Positions 1 through 8,255 of a DNA stretch of 64,000 nucleotides are shown here, piece after piece. A program made the translations under genes and the position numbers. Under the pieces are notes generated by a model, which ran no database searches, was not told where the DNA came from, and saw nothing but the letters and a program-made list of their open reading frames with translations. Location of the stretch: contig NZ_JAYGHM010000019.1 of assembly GCF_034931125.1 (NCBI RefSeq), positions 50,630-114,629 on the forward strand, in the 5' to 3' direction. Positions within the stretch are counted from its first letter, which is position 1; each line of letters begins with the position of its first letter. The stretch is from Rivularia sp034931125 (GTDB taxonomy: Bacteria > Cyanobacteriota > Cyanobacteriia > Cyanobacteriales > Nostocaceae).

Positions 1-851
1 GCCAATAAATTGCTATAAAACTGTAAAATTCTGTCTTTTTATGAGCGACGATCCACTGTTTCATTTGAGCGTTCAAGTACCAAAAAACACTAAAGCGCGA
101 CCCTACAAACCCTTTAATAATTGTGTAGAAACTGTAGGGTTGTCAAAAATCCAACAACGTGTATTTTTATGGGTTTTAGCTTCAATTTCTATATGTTGTG
201 TTCTCTAAAAGCTAATTTTAGTTTTAGAAATACTTGAAAAAGTGACTATTTAAGCTCAAAATGGACTCTGTACAAGTGGAATAATTAGCAGCAGTATCAA
301 TAGTTCAAAAACTAACTACTTGCGGGAGCGGTTGTTATAGACCAATAATAGTAGCTTACCCCGCTAATAAATGTGGTATCTACTCCCAATTCCTCCAAGT
401 AATTGAATGCGTCTCAACCGAACGCTTCTCTAAAATTACAAATTGTTTGCTATTCGATACTTTTTTGTTCGTTCCTTACCCTATACTTCCTAGGATCGGA
501 AATAAAATCTGACGCACGAAGGAAGCATCCAGTTGGATACGTAAAAGCAAAAAAATTAGAATAGGTGCGGGTTATTTTTGCAAGAGGTATGTTCGCCCAA
601 TACTCCCCTTGCAGTCCTTTAAGATTATTATTTAATGGAAGTTTTTAGCCCGCACCTTTCAAAGCGAGATATAATAGCGCATTATAATACTATTGCTCTA
701 CGTATCCTTACTGGGCTTTTGGAGTTGATAGCGAAACATCAATGGAGGGGATAATCTCCTTTGAGAGTTTCACAAAACTATCGCAAGGTAAGTGGGAAAA
801 AAGGACAACATCTCAATCATCCACCAATTAGGATAACTATTCAAGACCTTG
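1..851. other. Long non-coding leader region
   Basis: There is no convincing gene before the response regulator. A 55-codon open frame at 41-208 (plus) has no visible ribosome binding site and resembles no family I know. The one notable element is a potential RNA structure at 563-657, listed separately. The region is AT-rich and probably carries the promoter of the downstream regulator. Confidence 0.6.
563..657 (+). ncRNA. Possible structured RNA element
   Basis: Bases 563-574 (aggtgcgggtta) pair with 646-657 (tagcccgcacct) in a 12-bp stem with one G-U pair. Inside, gcaag (580-584) pairs with cttgc (608-612), and gtat (587-590) with atac (600-603), around a small loop. The closed, nested fold over about 95 nt, ending 195 bases before the response-regulator start, suggests a leader RNA or small RNA. 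I recognise no known class, and the strand is assumed. Confidence 0.3.
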
Positions 852-1529
852 ATGGATCTACGCGCGACAAGTGCCACTGCTATGAAAGAACCCAGCATGA
901 AAGATCACAAACGCTTACTGCTTATAGATGATGACCCAAACCTCATCTTGCTGGTGAAGGACTATTTGGAATTCCGGGGATACGAAGTCGTCACTGCTGA
1001 AAATGGTCGAGAAGCTCTGGAAATATTAGAGCTAGACATTCCAGACATGATTATTTGTGACGTGATGATGCCGGAAATGGACGGATACACCTTTGTAGAA
1101 CAAGTCCGACAAACAGAACGCACCAGTTGGATACCTGTTCTCTTCCTTTCTGCAAAGGGACAAAGCGCAGACAGAGTGAAAGGTTTGAATAAAGGTGCTG
1201 ATGTATATATGGTCAAGCCCTTTGAACCCGAAGAACTCGTAGCCCAAGTTGAATCCTCACTCAAACAAACCATTCGTTGGAAAGAACATCAAGCCAAAGG
1301 AGGCGAAAACGGCTCTCGCATCCAAGTACCTTTTGATGTCCAATTAACCCCAACAGAATTAAAAGTAGTGCAATTTGTTGCCAGAGGTATGGCTAACCGA
1401 GAAATCGCTGAAGAATTAAACGTCTCTCAGCGAACCGTCGAAAGCCACGTCTCCAATATGTTGGGTAAAACCAATCTTCATAACCGCACCGAATTAGCTC
1501 GCTGGGCAATTGAAAATCAAATGGCTTAA
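852..1529 (+). CDS. Response regulator, receiver plus LuxR-type HTH (Ycf29-like)
   Basis: Two-component response regulator of the NarL/FixJ class, a DNA-binding transcription factor activated by phosphorylation. The receiver domain occupies about residues 20-140, with the acidic cluster LLIDDDP, a phospho-acceptor Asp in ICDVMMPEMDG (about residue 70) and the conserved Lys in MVKPFEP. The LuxR helix-turn-helix lies at about 160-222 (LTPTELKVVQFVARG, followed by REIAEELNVSQRTVESHV). It most resembles the cyanobacterial/plastid Ycf29 group; the regulon is not visible here. The ATG at 852 is used; ATGs at 882 and 897 are also possible because no clear ribosome binding site decides. No histidine kinase is adjacent, so it is probably an orphan regulator. 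Confidence 0.85.
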   Translation: MDLRATSATAMKEPSMKDHKRLLLIDDDPNLILLVKDYLEFRGYEVVTAENGREALEILELDIPDMIICDVMMPEMDGYTFVEQVRQTERTSWIPVLFLSAKGQSADRVKGLNKGADVYMVKPFEPEELVAQVESSLKQTIRWKEHQAKGGENGSRIQVPFDVQLTPTELKVVQFVARGMANREIAEELNVSQRTVESHVSNMLGKTNLHNRTELARWAIENQMA

Positions 1530-1750
1530 AACTGTTGATTTTATAGTTAAAATTCTGGGTTTTAGATTTAAATTACTAATGTAAAACCCAGATTTACTTA
1601 ATTAAAAATTAACCAACTACTCCTTGCACAATAAAACAGTCATCAATTAACAATTGTCAATTATCAGCACCTGACGGGCGGAATTGATCGACAAAGATTG
1701 GTTTTGGGTCTCCTATAATTAGCGCGATCGCCATTCACCGTTTACCCTGA

Positions 1751-1775
1751 ATTGATAATTGATAATTGATAATTG
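1751..1775. repeat. Short tandem repeat (ttgataa heptamer)
   Basis: About three copies of a 7-bp unit (ttgataa) lie just downstream of cysW. It is one of many short tandemly repeated repetitive (STRR) sequences in the intergenic spaces of this window. Confidence 0.7.
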
Positions 1776-1776
1776 T

Positions 1777-2574
1777 TCACTGCTCACCGATCGCCGTCTT
1801 ACGTTCCACAATTTCCTTCAAAACCAGCGTTACAAATCCCAAACAAGCAAGTAACACCGCAGCAGCAAACGCCGTTTCGGTTTCATACTGCTTATAAGCT
1901 TGCTCTACAAACAGCGGTAAAGTTTGTGTTTTACGAATAATATTGCCAGATACGACAGAAATAGCGCCAAATTCGCCCATTGCTCTAGCATTCGTCAAAA
2001 TTAAGCCATAAAGTAAACCCCAGCGGATGTTTGGTAAAGTCACCCGCCAAAAAGTTTGCCATTGACTCGCACCTAAAGTACTTGCTGCTTCCTCCTGAGA
2101 TGAGCCGATTTCCTCCAAAACTGGAATCACTTCCCGCGCTACAAAAGGCATTGTCACAAAAGCAGTTGCTAAAACCATTCCCGGAAAAGCGAAAATAATC
2201 TTAAAATTAATCGCTGACAAAATCCCGCCAAACCAACCATTCTGCCCATAAAGCAAAATCATCATTAAACCAGCCACCACCGGCGAAACCGAGAAAGGAA
2301 CATCCAAAATACTCATCACCAAAGCCCTTCCGGGGAAACGATTGCGAGCCAGAACCCATGCCGCACAAAGTCCGAAAATCGCATTTATCGGTACCACAAT
2401 CAAAGCAATAAGTAAAGTCAGTCCCACCGCGCTAATAAAATCATCAGTCATCAAATAACTGAAAAATTCCCCAACACCACCCTTAAAAGCTTGATAAAAA
2501 ACATTTACTGCCGGGATAAATAATACCAATCCCAAGTAAGTGATAGCACTGATGATTAAAAGTTTTTTAGCCAT
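1777..2574 (-). CDS. cysW: Sulfate ABC transporter permease CysW
   Basis: Inner-membrane subunit of the sulfate/thiosulfate ABC importer, which forms the channel with CysT and is driven by a CysA ATPase not found in this window. About six hydrophobic segments are visible, and the cytoplasmic EAA loop reads EEAASTLGASQWQTFWRV. Length (265 aa) is normal for the family. It is the last gene of the minus-strand set sbpA-cysT-cysW, 116 bp after cysT. Assignment as CysW rather than a molybdate permease rests on operon order and the sulfate-type binding protein upstream. Confidence 0.9.
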   Translation of the reverse strand: MAKKLLIISAITYLGLVLFIPAVNVFYQAFKGGVGEFFSYLMTDDFISAVGLTLLIALIVVPINAIFGLCAAWVLARNRFPGRALVMSILDVPFSVSPVVAGLMMILLYGQNGWFGGILSAINFKIIFAFPGMVLATAFVTMPFVAREVIPVLEEIGSSQEEAASTLGASQWQTFWRVTLPNIRWGLLYGLILTNARAMGEFGAISVVSGNIIRKTQTLPLFVEQAYKQYETETAFAAAVLLACLGFVTLVLKEIVERKTAIGEQ

Positions 2575-2690
2575 AAGTAAATAAGAGTTAGGAGTTAAGA
2601 ATTAGGAATTAGAAGTTATGAAAAAAGTACTTACTGGTCAATAATTAGTAAGCCCAATTACCGATTACCAATTACCAATTTAATAATTGT

Positions 2691-3536
2691 TCATTGATAC
2701 CTTTTCCCCCAAGCTTGTAACAAGTTAATAGCCAATAACATTAACAGCGAAATTAATAAAAGTACGGTTCCAATTACCGTTGCACCGGCGTAATCATATT
2801 GTTCTAAACGTTGAAAAATCAACACCGAAGCAATCAAATCTTTGAAAGGAATATTCGACGCGACAATTACAATTGAACCGTATTCTCCCACAGCGCGAGA
2901 AAATCCTAAAGCAATACCCGTTAATAAAGCTGGAAACAAAGGTGGAAAAATTACCTGCCAAAAAGTTTGAAATCTTGACGCTCCCAAACTCCAAGCTGCT
3001 TCTTCTATATCGTGTTCCATTTCTTGCAACACTGGCTGCAATGCTCGCACGATAAACGGTAGCGAAATGAACAGCATTGCCACCAAAACACCCAGACGGG
3101 TAAAAGCAATTTTGATGCCAAAGGGTGCAAGTAAAGAACCAATCCAACCATTTTCAGAGTAGACATTGGCTAATGTTAAACCTGCTACCGCCGTGGGTAA
3201 AGCAAAAGGTAGATCAATCGCCGCATCCATCAGACGCTTCAGCGGAAAGTCATATCTAACAAGCACCCAAGCGATTAATAAACCAAACCCACCATTAACC
3301 GCAGCCGCAAACAAAGCCGTAGTAAAAGTGACATTGTAAGCAGAAAGTGCGATCGGGCTAGTAGCAATTCGCCAAAATTCGCTTAACCCCACCTGAGAAG
3401 CTTGCAAAAGCAAAGCCGTCACCGGAAGCAACAGCATGATAGTCAAATAACCAATCGTAATTCCCCAAGGCAGCGAGAATTTTGGATTTTGGATTTTAAA
3501 TTTTGGATTTTGAATGTTTGATTGTGCAACAGCCAT
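2691..3536 (-). CDS. cysT: Sulfate ABC transporter permease CysT (CysU)
   Basis: Partner permease of CysW in sulfate import. The protein has 281 residues, multiple membrane spans and an EAA loop (EEAAWSLGASRFQTFWQV). The first 20 residues contain the motif IQNPKF twice, encoded by tandem ggattttggatttt-type repeats at 3480-3517, so the N-terminus appears to have absorbed intergenic repeat DNA. The real membrane domain starts near residue 22 (LPWGITIGYLTIM). It lies between sbpA and cysW on the same strand. Confidence 0.9.
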   Translation of the reverse strand: MAVAQSNIQNPKFKIQNPKFSLPWGITIGYLTIMLLLPVTALLLQASQVGLSEFWRIATSPIALSAYNVTFTTALFAAAVNGGFGLLIAWVLVRYDFPLKRLMDAAIDLPFALPTAVAGLTLANVYSENGWIGSLLAPFGIKIAFTRLGVLVAMLFISLPFIVRALQPVLQEMEHDIEEAAWSLGASRFQTFWQVIFPPLFPALLTGIALGFSRAVGEYGSIVIVASNIPFKDLIASVLIFQRLEQYDYAGATVIGTVLLLISLLMLLAINLLQAWGKRYQ

Positions 3537-3605
3537 CAGTTTTCAGTTAGCAGTGAAGAGTTAGAAGTTAAGAATTGAATTTACCTTTGACCTTTGACCT
3601 TTAAC

Positions 3606-4676
3606 CTATCCCTCATTCCCAATCTTCTTCTGAATTTGATCGAATACTGCACCATCGGCAAAGAATTCTTTTTGAACTTTATCCCAACCGCCTAATTCTT
3701 TGACGGTAAATAAGGTTTTGACTGGGGGATATTTTGCGGCGAATTCTTGTTTTACAACTGGATTTACCGGACGAAATCCGATTTTGGCAAATTCTCTCTG
3801 GGCTGCGGGAGTAAAAAGATATTTTACGAAGGCTTCTGCTACTTCTCTATTGCCATGTTTATCTACGTTTGTATCAATTACTGCAACGGGATTTTCAATC
3901 CTAATATTAGTTTCGGGGACAATGTAATTACTCGGTTTACCTTTTAAACCCGCTAAAATTAACTCGTTTTCATAGTTAATTAAAACATCACCCTGCCCTT
4001 GGTTAAAAAATACATCGCTGGCTTCGCGGGCATCTCTTGGTAATATCGGTACGTGTTGATAAACTTTGCTGGTAAAATCTAATGCTTGGGCATCCTTTGC
4101 GCCGGTTTCTATTTGGGAACCCCATAAAGCTAAGAAATTCCACCGCGCTACACCGGAAGTTTTGGGGTTTGCGGTAATAATACTAACGTTGTCTTTTGTT
4201 AAATCTTGCCAAGTTTTGATTTGTTTGGGATTACCTTTACGAGTAACTAAAGCCGCAACAGATTGAGTCACAATACTATTATTAGGCGCTTCATTTTCCC
4301 ATCCCGGTTGAATTAAACCGGCTTTGGCAATTTTTTTCATATCCAAAGCCAAAGCTAACTCCACCACATCAGCATCTAAACCATCAACTACAGCACGTGT
4401 TTGAGCGCCGGAAGCCCCATAACTTTCGTAAAAAGTAACGGTTTGATTGTGTTGCTGCTTCCACTCTTGAACGAATTGCGGAATAATTTTTCTATAGGCT
4501 GGTTTGGTGACTGCATAGGAAACCAGCGTTAATTCTAAGCGATCGCTATTTTGAGCATTCGATGCGGAACAAGATATTAAAGAAACGCTTAAACTTAAAC
4601 CCAATAAAAATAATAAAACAAAATTTTTGATTCCCCCCCCTTTCGTCAATTGGGCAACAAATCGCCACAGCCCCAT
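3606..4676 (-). CDS. sbpA: Sulfate-binding protein SbpA (periplasmic lipoprotein)
   Basis: Substrate-binding component of the sulfate ABC importer. The N-terminus has a hydrophobic signal ending in a lipobox, LISC (Cys36), so the mature protein is probably lipid-anchored on the periplasmic side of the inner membrane. Family features include LTLVSYAVTKPAYRKIIPQF near the start of the mature part, then FYESYGASGAQTRAV and FFNQGQGDVLINYENE. The length of 356 aa is typical. First gene of the sbpA-cysT-cysW set, 69 bp before cysT; expression would be expected to rise under sulfur limitation (family knowledge, not seen in the sequence). Confidence 0.93.
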   Translation of the reverse strand: MGLWRFVAQLTKGGGIKNFVLLFLLGLSLSVSLISCSASNAQNSDRLELTLVSYAVTKPAYRKIIPQFVQEWKQQHNQTVTFYESYGASGAQTRAVVDGLDADVVELALALDMKKIAKAGLIQPGWENEAPNNSIVTQSVAALVTRKGNPKQIKTWQDLTKDNVSIITANPKTSGVARWNFLALWGSQIETGAKDAQALDFTSKVYQHVPILPRDAREASDVFFNQGQGDVLINYENELILAGLKGKPSNYIVPETNIRIENPVAVIDTNVDKHGNREVAEAFVKYLFTPAAQREFAKIGFRPVNPVVKQEFAAKYPPVKTLFTVKELGGWDKVQKEFFADGAVFDQIQKKIGNEG

Positions 4677-4916
4677 GTCAATGTCTCCCCTGAATCTCCG
4701 GTTACTCGGTCAAGATACCGGGTTTGATGTTTTTTTATCGTACAACACAACGGTAATAGGATAACCGGAATTTATGTAGAGACGTTGCAATGCAACGTCT
4801 CCCAGTATTTTGATTCAAACCGATAATTCCTTCTGTAATTCCTCATAAATAGAATACATGGATCTTCAATAAATTCAAGTAAATTTACGTAATTTATATG
4901 CTCATCTATGTATTAA

Positions 4917-5195
4917 GCTTTTCTCTACAAATCCCAAGAAAAGTACGAACAAGCTGAACCCCTTTATATCCAAGCTTTGGAATTAAGAAAACAACTTCTC
5001 GGAGAAAATCATCTCAACACTGCAACCAGTTTGAACAATTTAGCTGGACTTTACGAAAGTCAAGGAAAGTACGATCAGTCTGAACCTCTTTATATCCAAG
5101 CTTTAGAGATTGCAGAACGGGTTTTGGGAGAAAATAACCCGAATACGGTGACTTTTCGGAAAAACCTGGAATATTTACGTGCAAAGCAACAGTAA
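4917..5195 (+). pseudogene. TPR gene remnant (kinesin-light-chain type repeats)
   Basis: An open frame follows directly after an in-frame stop at 4914-4916 and encodes about two 42-residue TPR units (AEPLYIQALELRKQLLGENH, then SLNNLAGLYESQGKYDQSEP), ending in NLEYLRAKQQ. It has no plausible start codon: the first candidate (TTG, 4977) lies mid-repeat. It looks like the 3' end of a larger NB-ARC or CHAT TPR gene whose front is gone. The repeats match closely those of the STAND gene at the right end of the window. Confidence 0.75.
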
Positions 5196-5267
5196 GATGA
5201 TTCTTTGTTAGGAGGTTTGAAAAGGTGGTTTTTCGGGTGATATTTTGTGAAGTGTAGAAACCCGATT

Positions 5268-5648
5268 CTACAACATCGCAGATGATATTTTTTCCAAGGA
5301 AACCAAACCATTTTCTTCAAAATTAATCTCTAAATGATATCCTTCCATCAAAGCAACTCCCAGCAAAGGTTTATAACCAGAAGCTAAAACAAGGACTATT
5401 TTTTCTACATCATCCCAAATAATAGTTGCGAAATGTATAGTTGATAAAGCTTCGCTACCGTCAGCTAAGCTTATAGGCGTACTAGAATATACAGGAAGAT
5501 TCATCGCATTAACAGCTTGTGGTGGTAAGGTAAGATAACCGTTGAATCCAGTATCAATAAGAAAATCCACAGAAAAATCTGGTTGTGAAGGTAAACGAAA
5601 AATTACTGGAATTGTTGCCTTACTCTCACTAATTCTTCCGTAAATCAT
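5268..5648 (-). CDS. Retropepsin-like (clan AA) aspartic protease
   Basis: A small 126-residue single-domain aspartyl protease homologue. The active-site-type motif is DFLIDTGFNGYLTLP (Asp-Thr-Gly at about residues 32-34), and a second hydrophobic-Gly strand is VLASGYKPLLGVALMEGY. Such proteins act as homodimers. The start codon overlaps the last codon of the upstream 91-residue gene by 4 bp, so the two are translationally coupled. Substrate unknown. Comparable two-gene units are scattered through cyanobacterial genomes, often in accessory DNA near toxin-antitoxin genes (recollection, not checked). Confidence 0.75.
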   Translation of the reverse strand: MIYGRISESKATIPVIFRLPSQPDFSVDFLIDTGFNGYLTLPPQAVNAMNLPVYSSTPISLADGSEALSTIHFATIIWDDVEKIVLVLASGYKPLLGVALMEGYHLEINFEENGLVSLEKISSAML

Positions 5649-5920
5649 TTAACTGTACGGTTCAAAGGAACACCACCAAAGCTGAATGCAACATCGTAAC
5701 CAATCCGCATAGTAAATAATCTAGCCATTGGTTTTTTCTGCTTTAAATTCATTGCAGTTTCTATACCAGTTTTATCAATTCCGTACTCGCCAGTTTCAGC
5801 ATCAATCGTAATCATCTTGCCAATATTATCGCCATGCTCAACTTGTTGGCGAATTCCATTTTCATAAAATTCTTTAGCTCTGCGAGCAACTTCTTCGACA
5901 CTCCAGAAAAGTGATTGCAT
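5645..5920 (-). CDS. Small conserved protein paired with aspartic protease
   Basis: A protein of 91 residues with no recognised domain. It begins with a helix rich in Glu and Arg (WSVEEVARRAKEFYENGI), followed by a short beta-like middle (GKMITIDAETGEYGID) and an alkaline tail. Its stop overlaps the start of the retropepsin-like gene by 4 bp, which suggests the two products work together, possibly as inhibitor or partner and protease, in the manner of a toxin-antitoxin unit. That role is inference only. Confidence 0.6.
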   Translation of the reverse strand: MQSLFWSVEEVARRAKEFYENGIRQQVEHGDNIGKMITIDAETGEYGIDKTGIETAMNLKQKKPMARLFTMRIGYDVAFSFGGVPLNRTVK

Positions 5921-5961
5921 GATTATTAAACCTACTTTTGACTATTTTATTATTATCTCAC

Positions 5962-6366
5962 CTACTCATTTAAAAACAAATTCGCATCAACGTGAAAGAA
6001 ATTCCCTAATTCTACAGCCTGTTGCGAAGTTATTTCTAAATCACCATTGATGACTTTATCAATTTTCTCAAGCGAACCAAAAACTTGTACTAAACTTTCC
6101 TTTGTTTTATCTTGGGCTTCCATTAAGTGTAAGAGCATCGAGCTAACTGTACCTTTAGGAATTGGATAATGTTTATCTTCAAAATCTTCAATTAATTTTA
6201 CTAATAAATCTAGAATTGTATTCTCTTCTGGTGTTAGATTTTTACGTGCTAGTAATTCTTCCACAACCTTTAAAAATTCCTCATTCTCTGCTTCTGTTTG
6301 AATAATTCGAGGTTGATATTTAGAGAGTAATTGGCTATAAATTTCTGAGTTAATAGTAAGGTTCAT
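5962..6366 (-). CDS. HigA-type antitoxin / HTH regulator, orphan
   Basis: Resembles the COG5499 (HigA-like) antitoxin family: an N-terminal helical region (about residues 1-80, EEFLKVVEELLARKNLTPEENTIL) and a degenerate C-terminal helix-turn-helix (LEKIDKVINGDLEITSQQAVELGNFF). I start at the ATG at 6366 (MNLTINSEIY), which has a GGA ribosome-site-like stretch; the longer frame uses a TTG at 6396. The HigB toxin normally lies just upstream, but here the upstream side is a divergent DUF99 gene, so the antitoxin appears orphaned. Confidence 0.65.
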   Translation of the reverse strand: MNLTINSEIYSQLLSKYQPRIIQTEAENEEFLKVVEELLARKNLTPEENTILDLLVKLIEDFEDKHYPIPKGTVSSMLLHLMEAQDKTKESLVQVFGSLEKIDKVINGDLEITSQQAVELGNFFHVDANLFLNE

Positions 6367-6471
6367 TTTTCCACTTATCTTTATAATATTCTGCAAATTC
6401 TCAAAATGGTGCGTTACGCTATCGCTAACAGCACCCTACAAATACTTCTAACTCCTAACTTCCCTTTAACC

Positions 6472-7056
6472 ATGAATCTCGAATCTCTACTCAAACTCAA
6501 CCGTACAATTCGCGTAATTGGCTTTGACGATGCACCATTTATTCGCGGTGCTGGTAAAAACGTCAATTTAGCAGGAATTATTTGTGGGGGAACTCGTTTT
6601 GAAGGGATGGTTTGGGGAGAATTACAACAAGATGGTTTTGACTCAACAGAAACTATTTGCAAACTATTAATTGGCAGCAAATTTTTACCGCAATTACATA
6701 TAGTATTACTCGACGGAATTGGCTTCGGAGGATTTAACATTGTTGACTTACCAACATTAGCCGAAAAACTCCAACTTCCCTGCGTCGCTGTGATGCGTCG
6801 TCAACCCGATTTAGATGCAGTTACCTTAGCGATGAGTCATTTACCAAATTTAGAAAAACGACAAGAATTATTAAGACGTGCGGGTACAATTTACGAATAT
6901 TCGCCTTTTGTGTTTCAAGTATGTGGTGAACAACCGGAAATCATTGCGAAAGTATTAGAAAAATTAACAGATTGCGGGAAAGTACCCGAAGCATTGCGAT
7001 TAGCACATTTGATTTCTGCTGCTGTTATGAAAGGAGAAAGCGGAAGTTCTGCTTGA
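6472..7056 (+). CDS. DUF99 family protein
   Basis: A 195-residue member of the DUF99 family, related in fold to archaeal endonuclease V-like proteins; its cellular role in bacteria is not established. Recognisable segments are IRVIGFDDAPF near the start, then LLDGIGFGGFNIVDL and PCVAVMRRQPD. I place the start at the ATG at 6472, not 6406, because bases 6406-6440 belong to a dispersed repeat (ggtgcgttacgctatcgcta) and the extra 22 residues are unlike the family. Divergent from the HigA-like gene. Confidence 0.75.
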   Translation: MNLESLLKLNRTIRVIGFDDAPFIRGAGKNVNLAGIICGGTRFEGMVWGELQQDGFDSTETICKLLIGSKFLPQLHIVLLDGIGFGGFNIVDLPTLAEKLQLPCVAVMRRQPDLDAVTLAMSHLPNLEKRQELLRRAGTIYEYSPFVFQVCGEQPEIIAKVLEKLTDCGKVPEALRLAHLISAAVMKGESGSSA

Positions 7057-7084
7057 GAGAATTTGTTCGTAGTAATACCAATTT

Positions 7085-7208
7085 GTAGCAATACCCTCGA
7101 AGGGTATCGCTACATTTACGAAGCCCACCTTCGTGGGCTGAGAAATTTATAGCCCACGCAGGTGGGCTTTGTAGTTGTAGCCCCACCCTTCGAGGGTGAG
7201 GGCGTTTT
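7085..7208. repeat. Hairpin repeat cluster (type A)
   Basis: Four consecutive perfect or near-perfect palindromes: taccctcgaagggta, agcccaccttcgtgggct, agcccacgcaggtgggct and cccacccttcgagggtg, followed by gcgttttt. Similar clusters recur at 8166-8248, 44461-44521 and 60234-60345. They look like a dispersed family of small palindromic elements; the last hairpin with its T-run could also act as a terminator. Confidence 0.8.
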
Positions 7209-7284
7209 TCAAACATTTTTTTGAACAACTTTAGCAATGCTTCTATCAACGTCATAATAGACATAAAAACCAAAACCTGAGAAC

Positions 7285-7944
7285 ATGGCAATTATTACCA
7301 CTTCTAACCCAAAATCCCAAATCTTCTATCCTAGTTCTGACGGTGAACCCGTGGCTGAAACTTATACCCATCTCTACGCTTTATTAACAACCCTGGAAGT
7401 ATTGCGACAATATCTCCAAGGACAACAAGCAACGGTTTTAGCAAATCAATTTTTATATTATGCTCAAGGTTTCCCGAAATTACGAATTGCACCTGATGTG
7501 ATGGTAATTTTTGACGTAGAGCCGGGAGGTAGAGATAATTATAAAATTTGGGAAGAAGGTAAAGTCCCCTCAGTTGTTTTTGAAATGACATCTAAAGGTA
7601 CGCAAAATCAAGATACAGAATATAAAAAAACCTTGTACGAACAGTTAGAAGTACAAGAATATTGGCTTTTCGATCCTAAAGGTGAATGGATAGAAGAAAA
7701 ATTGCGCGGTTATCGTTTGCGAGGAGAAAGCTACGAATTGATTACAGATAGCCGCAGCGAACCATTAAAATTACGTTTAGCCATAGAAGATGAATTAATC
7801 GGTTTTTACCGCGAAGATACCGGAGAGAAATTATTAATTCCCGATGAATTAGCAACTAAGCTAAGCCAAGAAACCCTGCGTGCAAATGAAGCTGAGGCAC
7901 TTTTGGCTCGTTATAAAGAACGTTTTGGAGATTTGAACAAGTAA
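7285..7944 (+). CDS. Uma2 family restriction endonuclease-like protein
   Basis: Member of the Uma2 family (PD-(D/E)XK fold), found in very high copy in cyanobacteria. The family signature is visible: YPSSDGEPVAETYTH at the N-terminus, then APDVMVIFDVEPGGRDNYKIWEEGKVPSVVFE (catalytic Asp and Glu region), then EYWLFDPKGEW and a coiled C-terminal tail (about residues 180-219). Length is typical at 219 aa. Function is not established; such genes usually lie alone and are often near repeats, as here. Confidence 0.85.
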   Translation: MAIITTSNPKSQIFYPSSDGEPVAETYTHLYALLTTLEVLRQYLQGQQATVLANQFLYYAQGFPKLRIAPDVMVIFDVEPGGRDNYKIWEEGKVPSVVFEMTSKGTQNQDTEYKKTLYEQLEVQEYWLFDPKGEWIEEKLRGYRLRGESYELITDSRSEPLKLRLAIEDELIGFYREDTGEKLLIPDELATKLSQETLRANEAEALLARYKERFGDLNK

Positions 7945-7993
7945 CTATGTAGGGGAGGCAAATTGGGGTGTAGATTTTCTCCCCCCAATATTG

Positions 7994-8094
7994 CCGTTGT
8001 GTTACGGCTTTAATATGATAAATTACCATATTGAAAATGCCGTAACGCACCATTTAGGGTATATCGGAGTTTTTGAGAATGCCGTAACGCACTC
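7994..8094. repeat. Inverted repeat with gttacggc / gccgtaac arms
   Basis: gttacggc (about 8000-8007) is mirrored by gccgtaac (about 8039-8046), with aatatg/catatt inner arms, and gccgtaacgcac is repeated again near 8081-8092. The same ggtgcgttacg motif occurs upstream of the DUF99 gene at 6406. This appears to be another dispersed palindromic family. Confidence 0.65.
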
Positions 8095-8165
8095 TTAATA
8101 TATAGACGCTACAAACATCTCAATTTCTAACCAAATTTCTCTAAGCGTCACACACCCTACATTTA

Positions 8166-8248
8166 TTAGCCCACGCAGGTGGGCTTTGTAACTGTAGCCC
8201 CACCCTTCGAGGGTGAGGGCGTTTTTGGGTGAGGGCGTTTTTGGGTGA
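8166..8248. repeat. Hairpin repeat cluster (type A)
   Basis: Contains agcccacgcaggtgggct and cccacccttcgagggtg palindromes as at 7085-7208, ending with a 15-bp unit (gggtgagggcgtttt) repeated about three times. It lies just after the end of the minus-strand asnS gene. Confidence 0.8.
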
Positions 8249-8255
8249 GGACTAA

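Noticed and set aside
41..208. Plus-strand frame of 55 codons at the left edge
   Set aside because: No ribosome site and no recognisable motif; the hydrophobic end is short. Not enough to call a gene.
7025..7291. Minus-strand 88-codon frame after the DUF99 gene
   Set aside because: It is composed mainly of the hairpin repeat cluster and overlaps the DUF99 end.
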